A DNA stretch of 64,000 bases from Palaemon carinicauda. Its lineage: Eukaryota; Arthropoda; Malacostraca; Decapoda; Palaemonidae. A program made the translations under genes and the position numbers. The stretch lies in contig NC_090750.1 of assembly GCF_036898095.1 (NCBI RefSeq), positions 88,643,566 to 88,707,565 of the forward strand. The letters are read 5' to 3'. Positions 22,278-34,861 of the stretch are shown here, one piece after another. Numbering within the stretch: position 1 is the stretch's first letter; each line of letters starts with the position of its first letter. A model generated the notes under the pieces. The model ran no database searches and was not told the origin of the DNA. It saw nothing but the letters and a program-made list of their open reading frames with translations.

Positions 22278-22955
22278 TCATTGGAGCCATCCCTGATAGC
22301 CATGTTCATGCATGACATAATTGTACAGCAAAACTTCAAACGCTCGAAAAACTCCTAACAGGAGATGGTCTAGCTCTGAAGCCGACCATAAAATCTTGGA
22401 GCGTCTCATGGCCAGGCGACGGGGAGAGTCTATGAGGCTTGAGAAGTCTCCCTGGGCAGAGGCAGGAACTCCCAAGTTGAGAACTTCTCCCGTGTCATAC
22501 CAGACGCTCGCTCTATAAGCCAGTTTAAAAGGAGGGAAAGCAAAGGCTGTCTCCCCCAAACTCCTCCTGGTGATCAACCAGTCGCCTAGCAAACGTAAAG
22601 CTCTCTTAGAAGAGCGAGAGAACACTAGCTTAGAAAACAACGGCTTCGAAGTAGCTAGGCCTAGTGTAAACTCTGACGAAGGCGAACGAGGAGCAGCAGT
22701 TACAAAATGGTCCGGACAAAGATCCTTAAAAATCAGCATGATTTTTTTAAAGTCCATAGAGGGCTGAGCAGCTTTAGGCTCCTCTCCGTCTGACAAAGTC
22801 CCCAAAGGAATATCAGTAGGAGGGGGATCAGCAACTTCCTCATCTGAAGGAACCTCGTCCGACAATTGCCGAGTCTCATGAAAAGGAGAGACCTGCCGCG
22901 GTGGCAATGCTTGACAGGCAAAGTCCACACGCAAAGGAGCAGCAGTAGCAGTCAA
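22278..22955 (-). CDS. DIRS A gag, C-terminal part
   Basis: 225 codons in the position of gag, just before RT. No enzyme motif is visible. It contains an acidic segment followed by an aromatic, structured-looking half (SVWYDTGEVLNLG). A shorter homologous stretch (PLGTLSDGEEPKAAQ) is recognisable in element B at about 46.1 kb. Called gag by position and by the shared layout in A and B. Confidence 0.55.
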   Translation of the reverse strand: MTATAAPLRVDFACQALPPRQVSPFHETRQLSDEVPSDEEVADPPPTDIPLGTLSDGEEPKAAQPSMDFKKIMLIFKDLCPDHFVTAAPRSPSSEFTLGLATSKPLFSKLVFSRSSKRALRLLGDWLITRRSLGETAFAFPPFKLAYRASVWYDTGEVLNLGVPASAQGDFSSLIDSPRRLAMRRSKILWSASELDHLLLGVFRAFEVLLYNYVMHEHGYQGWLQ

Positions 22956-23036
22956 GGAAGCGACGTCATGTCGCTGCTGAAAGGACTGACCAGCAACAAC
23001 AACAGGAGTTGATGGACGCTCGACGTCAAGTCGAGA

Positions 23037-23408
23037 CTACCTTGACTGCCTAGACTGAGCAGTCAAAACAACCCTTGACTGCGGTGCTTGACGCTCAACG
23101 TCAAAATAAGGCAACTGAGCTGGTTGGCGAACGTCCTGAACGTCAACACAAGACTGCGGCAGCGGCTGAACGTCAACACGAGGCTGCGGCAGCGGCTGAA
23201 AGTCAACACGGGACTGCAGCGAGTGAGGATCCAAGTCACGTGACTGACGTGACAAACTACCGACATCACGTTTCATAACGTAAAAAGGAGGAGTAAATGC
23301 TCGTTTGGGCGGCTGACGGCCAGAGTCTCGTTTAGCGTAACGGCGACTCGAAAGCGAAGGTTCATCGTGAACCTGCTCAACGTCATACTTCTCCATAAGG
23401 GAGGCAAG
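23037..23408 (-). pseudogene. DIRS A gag, middle part with Q/P/V repeats
   Basis: Begins at the gypsy insertion point and reads LASLMEKYDVEQVHDEP, then a low-complexity part with repeats of the type SRVD-QPLPQP. Element B has a similar Q/P/L-rich repeat stretch at 46.92-47.31 kb. Its 5' half lies on the other side of the LTR element. Confidence 0.6.
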
Positions 23409-23413
23409 CTTAG

Positions 23414-23898
23414 TATGATGTATGGATGTTTAGGTAGGAAGTTCTATTAACCATAATAATTACCTGGAACAGAGATGAATAATCGTTAGTAATTATTTCT
23501 CAGCTGATCCCATCTTCGTTGATATATGCTTGATGGATAATAATACGTTGGTATTATAAAATACGTCTTTAATGTATAAAAGACTACATTATGAACTTCA
23601 CTTTGTGACAGCTGACTCTCAAGTGTATATGGAGCGTCTTACACAAATCTCACAAACCAAAACATTGCTAAACAAAAGAGCATCGCTCTGAAAAGACTTA
23701 AATCCTACTCTAGCATAAATCATAAAGAATCACATCTTATCTGAGGTAACCAACAAATGTTTGAATCCTAATACCAAAACAAATCATTACTCTTATGATC
23801 AAAGCATAACATGTCTTATTTATGCAACATGATGCAATGTTGCGCAATACCTGAAACACTTGAAACAACATAGTACATTGTTACAATAATACATAACA
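23414..23898 (-). repeat. 3' LTR of the gypsy element
   Basis: A 485-bp direct repeat of 28356-28840. On the element strand it starts TGTTATGTATTATTG and ends CATACATCATA. A polypurine tract lies immediately upstream on the element strand (23899-23910). Confidence 0.92.
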
Positions 23899-23933
23899 GT
23901 CTCCTCCCCCTTAACTTGACATTGTAAAATCAC

Positions 23934-26900
23934 TCATAAATCTAATCTCTCAGGGGGCTTTCCTCTGTTAATCCTATTAGGAAGCACTTTAACCTCATCT
24001 TGTACTGGTACATGAATTGGTTCTGAATCTACATTGGATGTTGGACCATCTTGGTTAATACTTGACTCATTTGATCTAACTACTTCTTTAAGTTTCTCAT
24101 CTCTAACATTCACATGCTCTACTGTCTTTCTGTTTAACGGCTGTAATTGACCAACATGACGTTTTACAACATTATCACCAACACGAACATCATAATGTAA
24201 ATTTCCTATCTCTCTTACAATCTCTCCTGGTACCCACTTCTCTGGAGTGTTGTACGATCTTACCATGACATCAGACAAAGGTAAAAAATGTCTTACATTA
24301 GGAAGCTTTGCTACTTGGTTATACCCTTTATCTTCTAAATCACTTTGCAAACTTGGATACAACAAATCTAACTTACACCTTATCCTCCTTCCCATCAACA
24401 AATTTGAGGGTGCCACGCCTGTTGTGCTGTGTGGCGTTGTTCTATAAGACAATAAAAATTTTGACACATGCAAAAACACACTACTTGAATTCGCTCTTCT
24501 ACACTTCATATTGTGCTTAAATGTTTGGACAAATCTTTCAGCCTCTCCATTAGTAGATGGATGATATGTAGCTGAAAATGTATGCTTTATACCATTGACA
24601 TTACAAAATTCTTTAAACTCTTGTGAAGTAAATTGTGGACCATTATCTGTAACAATTCTTTCTGGAATACCATGCGTTGAAAAAATTTGCATTAACTCTT
24701 TTATTGTGGCGTAAGACGTTGTCGTCTTCATTGGGATAATTTCTGGCCACTTACTGTAAGCATCTACTACTATCAAAAACAAATAATTCAAAAAAGGACC
24801 TGCAAAATCTATATGCACTCTTTGCCATGGATACCTGGGTAACTCCCACGGGTGCATTCTAGCAAATTGAGGATTGTTTTGTTGCATAACACAATTCATA
24901 CAATTCTTTATATAACATTCCACATCTTTATCTACACCTGGCCACCATACAAAAGTTCTCGCAATTGACTTTGATCTTACAATACCTTGGTGATCAGCAT
25001 GTATTTCAGACAAAACCTTATTTCTCAGTGAATTAGGAATAACTACCCTGGAACCTCTCATCACTATTCCTTGTGTCACACTCAGTTCATACCATATATC
25101 CTTATACGGTTTACAATTTTCCTCCTTTCCACATAAGTCCCTACCTGTCATTAAACTCTCCAAAACCTTACTAAGTACTGGGTCTTGCTTGGTACTGTGT
25201 GCTACATCTTTTGCAGTTATTGGTACATTACATACTGAAATTAATAAAATACTGTCATCATACTCTTCTGGAGCTTTGTCTACGGGTAATCTGGATAAAG
25301 CATCTGCATTACCCATATTTGATGTTGGACGGTATTCTATATCATAGTGGTACGCTGCTAACGTAACTGCCCAACGTTGTAGTCTTGCAGCTACCAACGT
25401 AGGTAAACTTGCTTTTGGACCCAATATTGCTAATAAAGGTTTATGATCTGTAACAAGTGTGAACTTTTTCCTACCATAAAGATACATATGGAATTTTTTA
25501 ACTCCATAAACTAATGCTAAACCTTCCTTTTCTATTTGAGAGTAATTCCTTTCTGCCTTGTTCAATACTCTAGAAGTGAATGCAATTGGTTTTTCTGTTC
25601 CATCTGGCATTACATGAGATAATACTGCACCTAAACCTATGTTTGATGCATCACAAACTAATTTAACTGGTAAATCCATTTGATAATGTACTAAGAATGT
25701 AGGTGATGTTATTTCCTGCTTGATTCTTTCAAAAGATTCCTGACACTCTTTTGTCCACTTCCATTCTACACCCTTATTCAACAGATTATACAATGGATGT
25801 GCAATTGTAGACAAATTCTGAATGAAATTCCCATAAAATGTTACTAAACCTAGAAATGATTGTAATTCCTTAACATTTTCTGGCACTTTGGTTGATTGTA
25901 CAGCTTTAATCTTCTCTTTAGTTTTGTGAATACCCTTGCCATTCATTACAAAACCTAAGTATTCCACTGAATCAACTTCTAAAATACATTTGTTCTTATT
26001 TACTCTAATATTATGTTCCTTCAACTTCTTCAGAACTGTTCGCAATCTTTCTCTATGTTCTCTTGTGTCTTTACCCGCAATTAAAATATCATCTATAAAA
26101 ATGAATACTCCTTGCATTCCTGAAAAAATCTTATCCATAGTTTGTTGCCATATAGCTGGACTACTTGCAACTCCATAAGGTAATCTCTTTGGCCTAAACA
26201 AACCTAAGGATGTATTTACTGTACATAATTCTTGTGAAGTTTCATCCATGGGAAGCTGTTGAAATGCTTGTCTTAAATCTAATTTAGAAAAAACACTGCA
26301 TCCTGACATAGTTGCAAACATGTCTTTCGGATTTGGTAAGGGATGTTGAGCTACTTGCAGTTGTGGATTTAACGTTACTTTGTAATCTCCACACAACCTA
26401 ACCTGTCCACTTTCCTTCACAATAGGAACTAATGGTGTAGCCCAATCTGAATATGTGACCTTTTCCCAAGAACCTTCACTTTCTAATCTCTTGATTTCTG
26501 TTTCAACTGCACTTTTCAATGCATACGGTACTGGTCTCGGAGCAAAAAATCTAGGAGAACTGTCAGGTTTCAAAACTAAAATTGCCTTTGCGTTCTTTAC
26601 TGTACCTATTTTATCTTCAAATACGTCTTGAAACTCTGATATGATATCACCCATAGACATTTCATTTTTGTTTTCATCTTGTCTACCTGCAACCTTCAAA
26701 ATACTAGGCCAATCTAACTTCAAATACTGTAGCCAATCTAAACCTAGCAAAGTTTGTCCATTACCTTTTACTACTGTTAATGGCATTCTCTCTAATTTCT
26801 GTTCTTTGTACTGTACTTCTACGTTCGAAGCACCTATTACCTGAATATCAAAACCATTATAACTTTTCAAAACTCTTTTTGTACCTTCTAATAACAAATT

Positions 26901-27974
26901 AGGAATGCCTTTAGCCATTTTCTCAGACATAATTGATACATCGGCTGCTGTGTCAACTTGCATCAAAATTGGTTTACCATTTATGATTACTTCTACCATG
27001 ATATGTTTCTTTGCACCTTTATTGACTGAATTTATGTGAAACGCAAAATCAGTTTCTGAACTAACCTGATTATCATGAACATTTTCCTCATTATTCTCTT
27101 GACCCATAGTATCAACTGTAGCATTTATTTTCTTTGCGTACTGTTTAGGAAATCTACAAGCAGTTGCAAAATGACCTAGCTTTCTGCAATTCTGGCATGT
27201 CTGTCCAGTAGCAGGGCATTTCTTTGCTTCGTATGCAAGATGATCAGTTTTACCACACCTAAAACACTTGGGTTTTTCCTGTTGTTTCTGTGTATAACCC
27301 TGATTCTGATATTTATGAACAATAGTGTTAGGCACTTTTCTATGACTAGGCTTTGTCATATTCCTTCTCTGATTCTCATTGGTTTTCCACTTAGAACCTA
27401 CTGTATTAATTTTAGAATTTTCCATTCTATTGCTTGTAGAACTACCTATTATGTGACTTTGCCTATTTGATGTTTCTAAAGCTCTGCCTGTTATCAATAC
27501 CTTTTCTAATGTTAAATCTTTATCTTGCAATAATTTCTTTCTTAGCTCTTCTGATGTGCAATGTGCAATTACTTGATCTATGATAACATTCTCTAACTCT
27601 AGAAATTCACATGAGACAGCTAAATTCTTTAGTCTAGTCACAAATGCATCTAAACTTTCATTTTCTTTCTGATAAGCTTGCGCTGAAAACTGGTATCTTT
27701 CATAAAATTTATTGACTTGAGGAGCAAAATATGTGGTAAGAGCCTTAATTGCAGCTTCACTTGTGTCATCTGTAGGCTGCAAAGTCTTAAACACTTCCCG
27801 AACTTCCCTACCTGCTGTATGAAGTAATAATGCCTTCTTTTGTGCATCCTTCATGTTCCCTAATGCTTCTAAATAAATCTTAAATTCCTCACACCACTGT
27901 TGCCATCGTGTTGCAACAGAATTAGGCTCAGCAGTGACGCTAAAAGCTTGAGGTGCTTCGATGTTAAAAGGCAT
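23934..27974 (-). CDS. Gag-Pol polyprotein of the Ty3/gypsy (Mag-like) element
   Basis: Uninterrupted 1346-residue frame with gag and pol fused, as in Mag-type elements. In order: gag capsid region (1-200), two CCHC zinc knuckles (about 237-253 and 260-273), aspartic protease with VDTAAD at about 340-345 (family norm DTG or DSG), reverse transcriptase with FIDD at about 626-629, Ty3-type RNase H from CDAS at about 774, integrase HHCC finger (about 992-1028) and the D, D, E catalytic residues at about 1055, 1110 and 1146. No chromodomain is seen at the C-terminus, and no env frame follows. The ORF appears coding-competent; the Ala in the protease motif is the one unusual residue. Confidence 0.93.
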   Translation of the reverse strand: MPFNIEAPQAFSVTAEPNSVATRWQQWCEEFKIYLEALGNMKDAQKKALLLHTAGREVREVFKTLQPTDDTSEAAIKALTTYFAPQVNKFYERYQFSAQAYQKENESLDAFVTRLKNLAVSCEFLELENVIIDQVIAHCTSEELRKKLLQDKDLTLEKVLITGRALETSNRQSHIIGSSTSNRMENSKINTVGSKWKTNENQRRNMTKPSHRKVPNTIVHKYQNQGYTQKQQEKPKCFRCGKTDHLAYEAKKCPATGQTCQNCRKLGHFATACRFPKQYAKKINATVDTMGQENNEENVHDNQVSSETDFAFHINSVNKGAKKHIMVEVIINGKPILMQVDTAADVSIMSEKMAKGIPNLLLEGTKRVLKSYNGFDIQVIGASNVEVQYKEQKLERMPLTVVKGNGQTLLGLDWLQYLKLDWPSILKVAGRQDENKNEMSMGDIISEFQDVFEDKIGTVKNAKAILVLKPDSSPRFFAPRPVPYALKSAVETEIKRLESEGSWEKVTYSDWATPLVPIVKESGQVRLCGDYKVTLNPQLQVAQHPLPNPKDMFATMSGCSVFSKLDLRQAFQQLPMDETSQELCTVNTSLGLFRPKRLPYGVASSPAIWQQTMDKIFSGMQGVFIFIDDILIAGKDTREHRERLRTVLKKLKEHNIRVNKNKCILEVDSVEYLGFVMNGKGIHKTKEKIKAVQSTKVPENVKELQSFLGLVTFYGNFIQNLSTIAHPLYNLLNKGVEWKWTKECQESFERIKQEITSPTFLVHYQMDLPVKLVCDASNIGLGAVLSHVMPDGTEKPIAFTSRVLNKAERNYSQIEKEGLALVYGVKKFHMYLYGRKKFTLVTDHKPLLAILGPKASLPTLVAARLQRWAVTLAAYHYDIEYRPTSNMGNADALSRLPVDKAPEEYDDSILLISVCNVPITAKDVAHSTKQDPVLSKVLESLMTGRDLCGKEENCKPYKDIWYELSVTQGIVMRGSRVVIPNSLRNKVLSEIHADHQGIVRSKSIARTFVWWPGVDKDVECYIKNCMNCVMQQNNPQFARMHPWELPRYPWQRVHIDFAGPFLNYLFLIVVDAYSKWPEIIPMKTTTSYATIKELMQIFSTHGIPERIVTDNGPQFTSQEFKEFCNVNGIKHTFSATYHPSTNGEAERFVQTFKHNMKCRRANSSSVFLHVSKFLLSYRTTPHSTTGVAPSNLLMGRRIRCKLDLLYPSLQSDLEDKGYNQVAKLPNVRHFLPLSDVMVRSYNTPEKWVPGEIVREIGNLHYDVRVGDNVVKRHVGQLQPLNRKTVEHVNVRDEKLKEVVRSNESSINQDGPTSNVDSEPIHVPVQDEVKVLPNRINRGKPPERLDL

Positions 27975-28241
27975 TTTGTTTGCTTACCTTGTGGTAGGTT
28001 AAGTTGCTATTCTGCAGTCACAAGTATACTTCCTACCTACCCAACTTAAATTTCACCCTTTTTTGTGTATTTGATGAAATTCCTATTCTGCTGCTGGTAA
28101 AATCTTCATTGGCGATTTTACTCTTGTTTCCTACTGTAAAAACGGAACTTCTCTTGTGCTGGCCGTCTTTGTACATAGGCTCCAATGCTTCTCCCTGCTT
28201 GCTTCTCCCTGCTTGTCCGTCGACCTCACACGTCGCCAAAA
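27975..28241 (-). other. Leader between primer-binding site and gag of the gypsy element
   Basis: About 267 bp of untranslated leader. It begins with the inner primer-binding site (TTTTGGCGACGTGTGAGG on the element strand). No ORF of note. Confidence 0.6.
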
Positions 28242-28355
28242 TATGATGTATGGATGTTTAGGTAGGAAGTTCTATTAACCATAATAATTACCTGGAACAG
28301 AGATGAATAATCGTTAGTAATTATTTCTCAGCTGATCCCATCCTCGTCGCCAAAA
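28242..28355 (-). repeat. Tandem partial copy of LTR end plus primer-binding site
   Basis: A 114-bp unit: about 100 bp of the LTR's inner end followed by the TTTTGGCGACG primer-binding segment, directly after the complete 5' LTR and its own primer-binding site. The element therefore has two candidate primer-binding sites, near 28346-28355 and 28232-28241. The duplication is absent from the 3' side. Confidence 0.88.
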
Positions 28356-28840
28356 TATGATGTATGGATGTTTAGGTAGGAAGTTCTATTAACCATAATA
28401 ATTACCTGGAACAGAGATGAATAATCGTTAGTAATTATTTCTCAGCTGATCCCATCTTCGTTGATATATGCTTGATGGATAATAATACGTTGGTATTATA
28501 AAATACGTCTTTAATGTATAAAAGACTACATTATGAACTTCACTTTGTGACAGCTGACTCTCAAGTGTATATGGAGCGTCTTACACAAATCTCACAAACC
28601 AAAACATTGCTAAACAAAAGAGCATCGCTCTGAAAAGACTTAAATCCTACTCTAGCATAAATCATAAAGAATCACATCTTATCTGAGGTAACCAACAAAT
28701 GTTTGAATCCTAATACCAAAACAAATCATTACTCTTATGATCAAAGCATAACATGTCTTATTCATGCAACATGATGCAATGTTGCGCAATACCTGAAACA
28801 CTTGAAACAACATAGTACATTGTTACAATAATACATAACA
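28356..28840 (-). repeat. 5' LTR of the gypsy element
   Basis: Matches the 3' LTR along its whole length with one visible difference. The promoter for the element's transcript should lie here. The last roughly 100 bp are repeated once more just inside the element (see 28242-28355). Confidence 0.92.
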
Positions 28841-29354
28841 CTTAGTCTGCATGTCCTGCAGGACAACCCATTTAGGATCAACGGGAGTCGGAACGGGCCG
28901 AGACGACGGTAACGTCTGTGTTGGCAAAACATTGCCTTTACCGCGACCCTCGGACCCCGTGTTACGCTTGCGTTTAATAGGCGAACCGTCTTCCGACGAC
29001 TGCAAAGGGTCAGAGCTGTCCCCATGGCTACAGCCAGGATGCTGGACCTGTCCTGAAGGGACTGACTTTCGCTTAAAGGGTCTAGAAACCTTGCGCCAAG
29101 GTTTCTTTTGCGAAAAGTCTTCGGATGACGAGGAGAAACTTCGTCGCTCCTGTCTTATGGCAAGGACGTGCTTGCCGAGCAACGTCTGATACCTTTGAGG
29201 GAACGTTTGTTCGTTGGTTTACACTCCTCACTCCCTTAGGTCCTACGACATTCCTTCTCCCTGGTGCATGGGAGCCTGAAAGAGGTATCGGACTAGGCAA
29301 GTGACAAGCACGAACAAACGAACCCTCCGCAACACAGCACATGTTTTCTAGCAC
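28841..29354 (-). pseudogene. DIRS A gag, N-terminal part, cut off by the gypsy element
   Basis: Two overlapping frames (29354-29082 and 29182-28846) carry FVRACHLPSPIPLSGSHAPG and KKPWRKVSRPFKRK with QHPGCSHGDSSDP, which correspond in order to element B gag (FQ... RASRPPSPGPLASSQAQG, WTQVSRPLKRK, QQPGCSHWVSSDS). The frame stops at the LTR after VLQDMQTK. A frame change at about 29.1 kb shows that this gag was also damaged by an indel. Confidence 0.65.
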
Positions 29355-30814
<1,460 letters not shown>

Positions 30815-30967
30815 CTGGAGCTGTTTACAAGTATATGCGGTATCTGGCCGATAGTCGGCGCTGGTGGGCACACCCGCAACCTTCATGGCGATCGCTTGCG
30901 AGTTTTTGGAATCTGTCGAGCCGTCAGCTATTATATATTCACCGGCTAAGTTTGATATTTAAAAATG
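30815..30967 (-). repeat. Element A 5' (left) inverted terminal repeat
   Basis: Reverse complement matches 19058-19205 (for example GCTGTTTACAAGTATATGC versus its complement at the other end). The outermost 24 bases differ from the other terminus and instead match the inner part of the internal complementary region at 19297-19343, as expected for DIRS. Confidence 0.85.
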
Positions 30968-32600
30968 AAGCCGCTGCCCTTCCTAAGAAAGAAGACTGGC
31001 TAATCTTCTAACTCTTTTCCACTGCTGCTGTTACTTCTGCATGGGAAAAAGTGTAGGATGACCAATAATACTAAAGTTTAAGTACAGAGCATCCTTCTGT
31101 GTCATTTGTAGGGAACATTTTCAAGTACTGTATCTCTCCTCTTGATGATGCAGATACGGCAAATGGAGGCTGTTTGGTGAAGAACAAACTCCATGGCTTT
31201 CATCCCTCATAGTACTGCTTTTGATATCAGCATCCTTGTGGTTCTCGTAAATGGCAAAATATGATACAGCTCCTGACCAGTGGTGTAGCAGGAGCATGCT
31301 TCTAAAGCTGGCTTAGCTGCAACTTTTACATTCTGCAATTCAGGAAATAAAGATGATAGGTGAGGAAGTTTCTCAGCCGACGTTCCCGGAGACAGATGTG
31401 CGACATCAGGGTCAATCAGAAGGGAAGTTAGGTATCCCCTGGATTTCGGGTAAAATATTCTTTTCCTTGATAAAGTAAGCAAGAGGCAGTTTTGAAGATT
31501 GACTCGATCCTGTGAGGTCCCTCATCCAGACACTTGTTTGTTCAATAGTTCCGAAGTGTCTCTTGCTTGATTAGACAGGGATACATCGAATTTCAAGCGT
31601 ATACTCTGACGTTCTGGGAGAATCCTGTCAGTAGTATGCCTACTTGAAGGTTTGGAACTTGGTGGTTCATCAAGACATGTATGTGCCTAAGCAGGTTCAT
31701 GATCTTCAAAAAAATGGGAGGCATCTCCAGAACCTGATGTTGGAACCTCTCAAGGGGAAACCCCAGAGGTGTCTACCGTTGCCTCTGTAATTTATTTGGG
31801 AGAGTCCTCAATCGTAATCATATTCAGATGGGGACCTCCAGTATTCTGATTCATGACCGAAGTACAGTACTGTAATTGGTTCCCATTTCGGAAAAGGACA
31901 TGAACCTTTTAATGTGCCAGAAAAATTTTTCCTCTCGTCTTGGTCCCGAAGAACAAGATAAAGTAATAGACCCAGTATGAGGAGAATTTTGGGAAAAAAT
32001 TATTGATCAGGTGTATCCCACCAAAACCCTCTATATCTCTTCGCTGAATAATATAGCAGGGAGTCTGACCTTTGTCTCTATCTGGAAGACCATCTCTAAA
32101 TTCCATTGTCAGTCAGATAAGAAATAAAGGTCTTTGTTCTGCTTCCCATTTTATCTCAAACTTTTGTGCTTGTCCGAGCTTAGATTTAAACTTGCCCGTA
32201 GCTACAGGTATTTTAACTGATCTAGGTACAAGCATAGTAGAAGTTAATTTGGTATTCCCATTTGTAGATGGACCTGAAAGGGTACATGTTAGTCTCATAG
32301 AGGACGGAAATCTCATTCCTGTGACGTCAATATGATTTGTTGTTACTCGTGAGATGGATGCCTTGTGTCTCACTTGTGAGGGAAAAGGGATGACGGTGTG
32401 TCCCACTGATGCATCTGCTTGATGACACGTAACAGTTAGCGTGTGCTTATTTATTTGCAAGTTTTCTGGTTTATTCATATAAAAGGTATGCTTGCTTGTA
32501 CCTAAAATTGAACATGGGACATGTTTGGGAGACTGTAAGAGCAAAGCTAACGTTGCTTTTGCATTAGGACGAAACAACCAGGTCTAATTCTTGGTGAGGT
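30968..32600 (-). pseudogene. Possible gag/leader half of DIRS element D, beyond the A insertion
   Basis: Directly continues from the A element's outer end. It contains two modest open frames: 31207-31482 (91 codons) and 32113-32577 (154 codons). Neither has a motif I recognise; assignment rests on position upstream of D's RT once A is removed. The outer terminal repeats of D were not found. It could instead be unrelated non-coding DNA. Confidence 0.35.
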
Positions 32601-34861
32601 ATTTCTGAAAAATATGAAACAGAAGCAGTGGAGAAGCTAGTTGCCTTGTTTTAGGGAGAAGACTTTCCTTTGGACCCCTAGGAGTTAAAGGGAGGTCTGA
32701 ATCATCATGAGTGTGGATAGAATTACAAGCTCCTTCCAACAGAGTTGCATTGTGGAGGAAAGGACTCCCTCATCTGTAAAATTTGAAACAAAACTATGAT
32801 CTTGCGGGTTAATCACACTCGTAGAGGGAGATGAAGACCTGTAAGGTTAATAAGTTGGCAGCCCCAACTTAATTTGTAACGTCTGTTGCTCTAGCTGTAA
32901 AACCAGTTAAAAAGAAGGATCTACATCAGCATGAAATATCAACAGAATCATGCACAAAATGGCCATCTTCTTGGTGATATCAGATTCTCAGGGAACTCCA
33001 ATAAGGATGGATCTGAAATGAAAAGGTCAGGAGTCAGAAAGGAAGGCTTCTGCTTCTTGCTTTCGGCAGGGGAAGAAGCAGAAAGGGAGCAATCCCTCTT
33101 TGCCACCTTCTTTCTTCGACTACTATATTTCCCCCATTGAGAGTACAGCCAATCCCTGGTCACAAAGGATGGGGATTTACCTCCCACTCATGAAGGTGCC
33201 ACAAAGACTACAGTACCTCTCCAATACCTGGGCAGGTATTCACTTGGGAAACACTCCTAATCACAAATGCATTTTGTAGAGAAAAAGTGCAAAGCACAAT
33301 GCGAAGCGTAGCGTGGACAGCAGTCGAGTCGAGCGGCATGCCATTGGAGTTGTGATGAGGAGTAAAGTGCAGCAAATCTCGCAGACCCAATCGCTCCTAC
33401 CTAGCAGAGGTGGGATGCTGGCAACCATACAATGTTACCAGAATCCAACGATTTCCTTAATTCAGGTCGTAGCAAAATAGTAACAGAGTAAACCTGTTTA
33501 TATGATGATAGTTTGTATCTCGCTAAGAACAAAGTATTGTTCTTATCGTTCGTAACATATGAGTCTTCTATTGAGAAGATTTGCTACGAAAGGTAATGGC
33601 CTCTCGGCTTGTTCCACAAGAATATACAAACATTTCAAGTATTAAATATATGATTCTACAGTACAGTACTGTATACCACTGTTGTTACCAAGGAAACCAG
33701 CAGTAGACTTTTTTATTTTTTACACAAGTAAGAGAAACACCAGTTAGCTTACTACTTTATTTGTTCTTTCATATACCCTAACATGAAAAACAACATAAAA
33801 TTTAGATAATCTAAAACTACCCTAATTTACACAGTTCTTCAATATTAAACTATGCTTAAATCTGAGAGTAATCAAATACTGTAACTTTGTGAACATTGGC
33901 AATAACATCAAACTTCTAAGTATGTAAAGGGTAACTTACTATCTTTGTCATTATGACAACTATGATCAAAGTAAGCATTTCTTAAATAAATACAAAAAAC
34001 AAATTTGTACGTACCTAGCTGGCATAATATACATAAAATTTCAAGATTGTACAAATTAATGACACCTTAAGGGTACTAAGAGTGAAGGGAGCAATGAGTC
34101 AAAGTAAAAATATACAAAATGGCAAATTAATTTCAAATATCCAGGTCCATGCACTGAATGATAACACAGGCACGACACTAAATTACCATGAAGGGAACTT
34201 CCACTATGGAGCCATTTAAACAAACACAGACATAAATTTACAGATATTTATAAGACTTCTCTTGTCTTGGTGCTAAAATTAAAACATCAACAAGAATAAC
34301 AACTACTGAAATTATCATATTACTAAATACTGTGTAGGTAATTCTGAATACTCCTAACATGGCATTGAAGTTATAGAGGTCAATTGCAATAATTAGACTT
34401 AGACTGTAACTTACACATGAATCCTCACAATCATTTATAATATAATAAAATTAAGCATATCAAATTCATAAATTTAAGAATACCTCTCGAATTTTTAAAT
34501 GACAACGGCTACACCAGCACAAAATATCTGTGACTTCTTTTTCACTTACACAAAGCAAACACTCAACATTCATTGCTTTATTTTGTTGAAATCAATATTC
34601 CACTAAGTTTAACCTGAACACTAAACATGAAACACAAAAATCTTGAAATGGTGACCTCAGGAAGCGATGGAGATTGTGGCAGAAATACAATTGAATAAGT
34701 TAAGTTTTATACTTATTAAACTTGTCACAGAGCCATTTGGGAAATTAATGTATTCTCAGTAAAAACAAAAGTTAATTTTTACGAGCAGAGATATGAAACT
34801 AAAAACTTTTTAAAACCATTTTGATGTTGAAGTAAAATGAATGACATCTCACTAAAAATTT
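32601..34861. other. No gene recognised; includes TECR 3' UTR and downstream DNA
   Basis: No frame with recognisable motifs. 34577-34861 is probably TECR 3' UTR. 33.2-33.4 kb is more CpG-rich (TCGAGTCGAGCGGC) than its surroundings, without other signal. Confidence 0.5.
34577..34582 (-). terminator. Candidate poly(A) signal of TECR
   Basis: TTTATT on the + strand reads AATAAA on the gene strand, about 280 nt past the stop codon. Another AATAAA lies at 33756-33761. Either could end the transcript; nothing in the sequence decides between them. Confidence 0.35.

Larger units (their letters stand above)
23414..28840 (-). mobile_element. Ty3/gypsy LTR retrotransposon (Mag-like), inserted in DIRS element A
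   Basis: Complete 5427-bp element. It has two 485-bp LTRs, a CTTAG target duplication at 23409-23413 and 28841-28845, a purine tract beside the 3' LTR (minus strand GGGGGAGGAGAC just above 23898), a primer-binding site starting TGGCGACG next to the 5' LTR, and one open gag-pol frame. The LTRs differ at one position by eye (23821 T versus 28763 C), so the insertion is recent. It sits inside the gag codons of a DIRS element: flanking frames read VLQDMQTK before and LASLMEK after. Confidence 0.92.
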
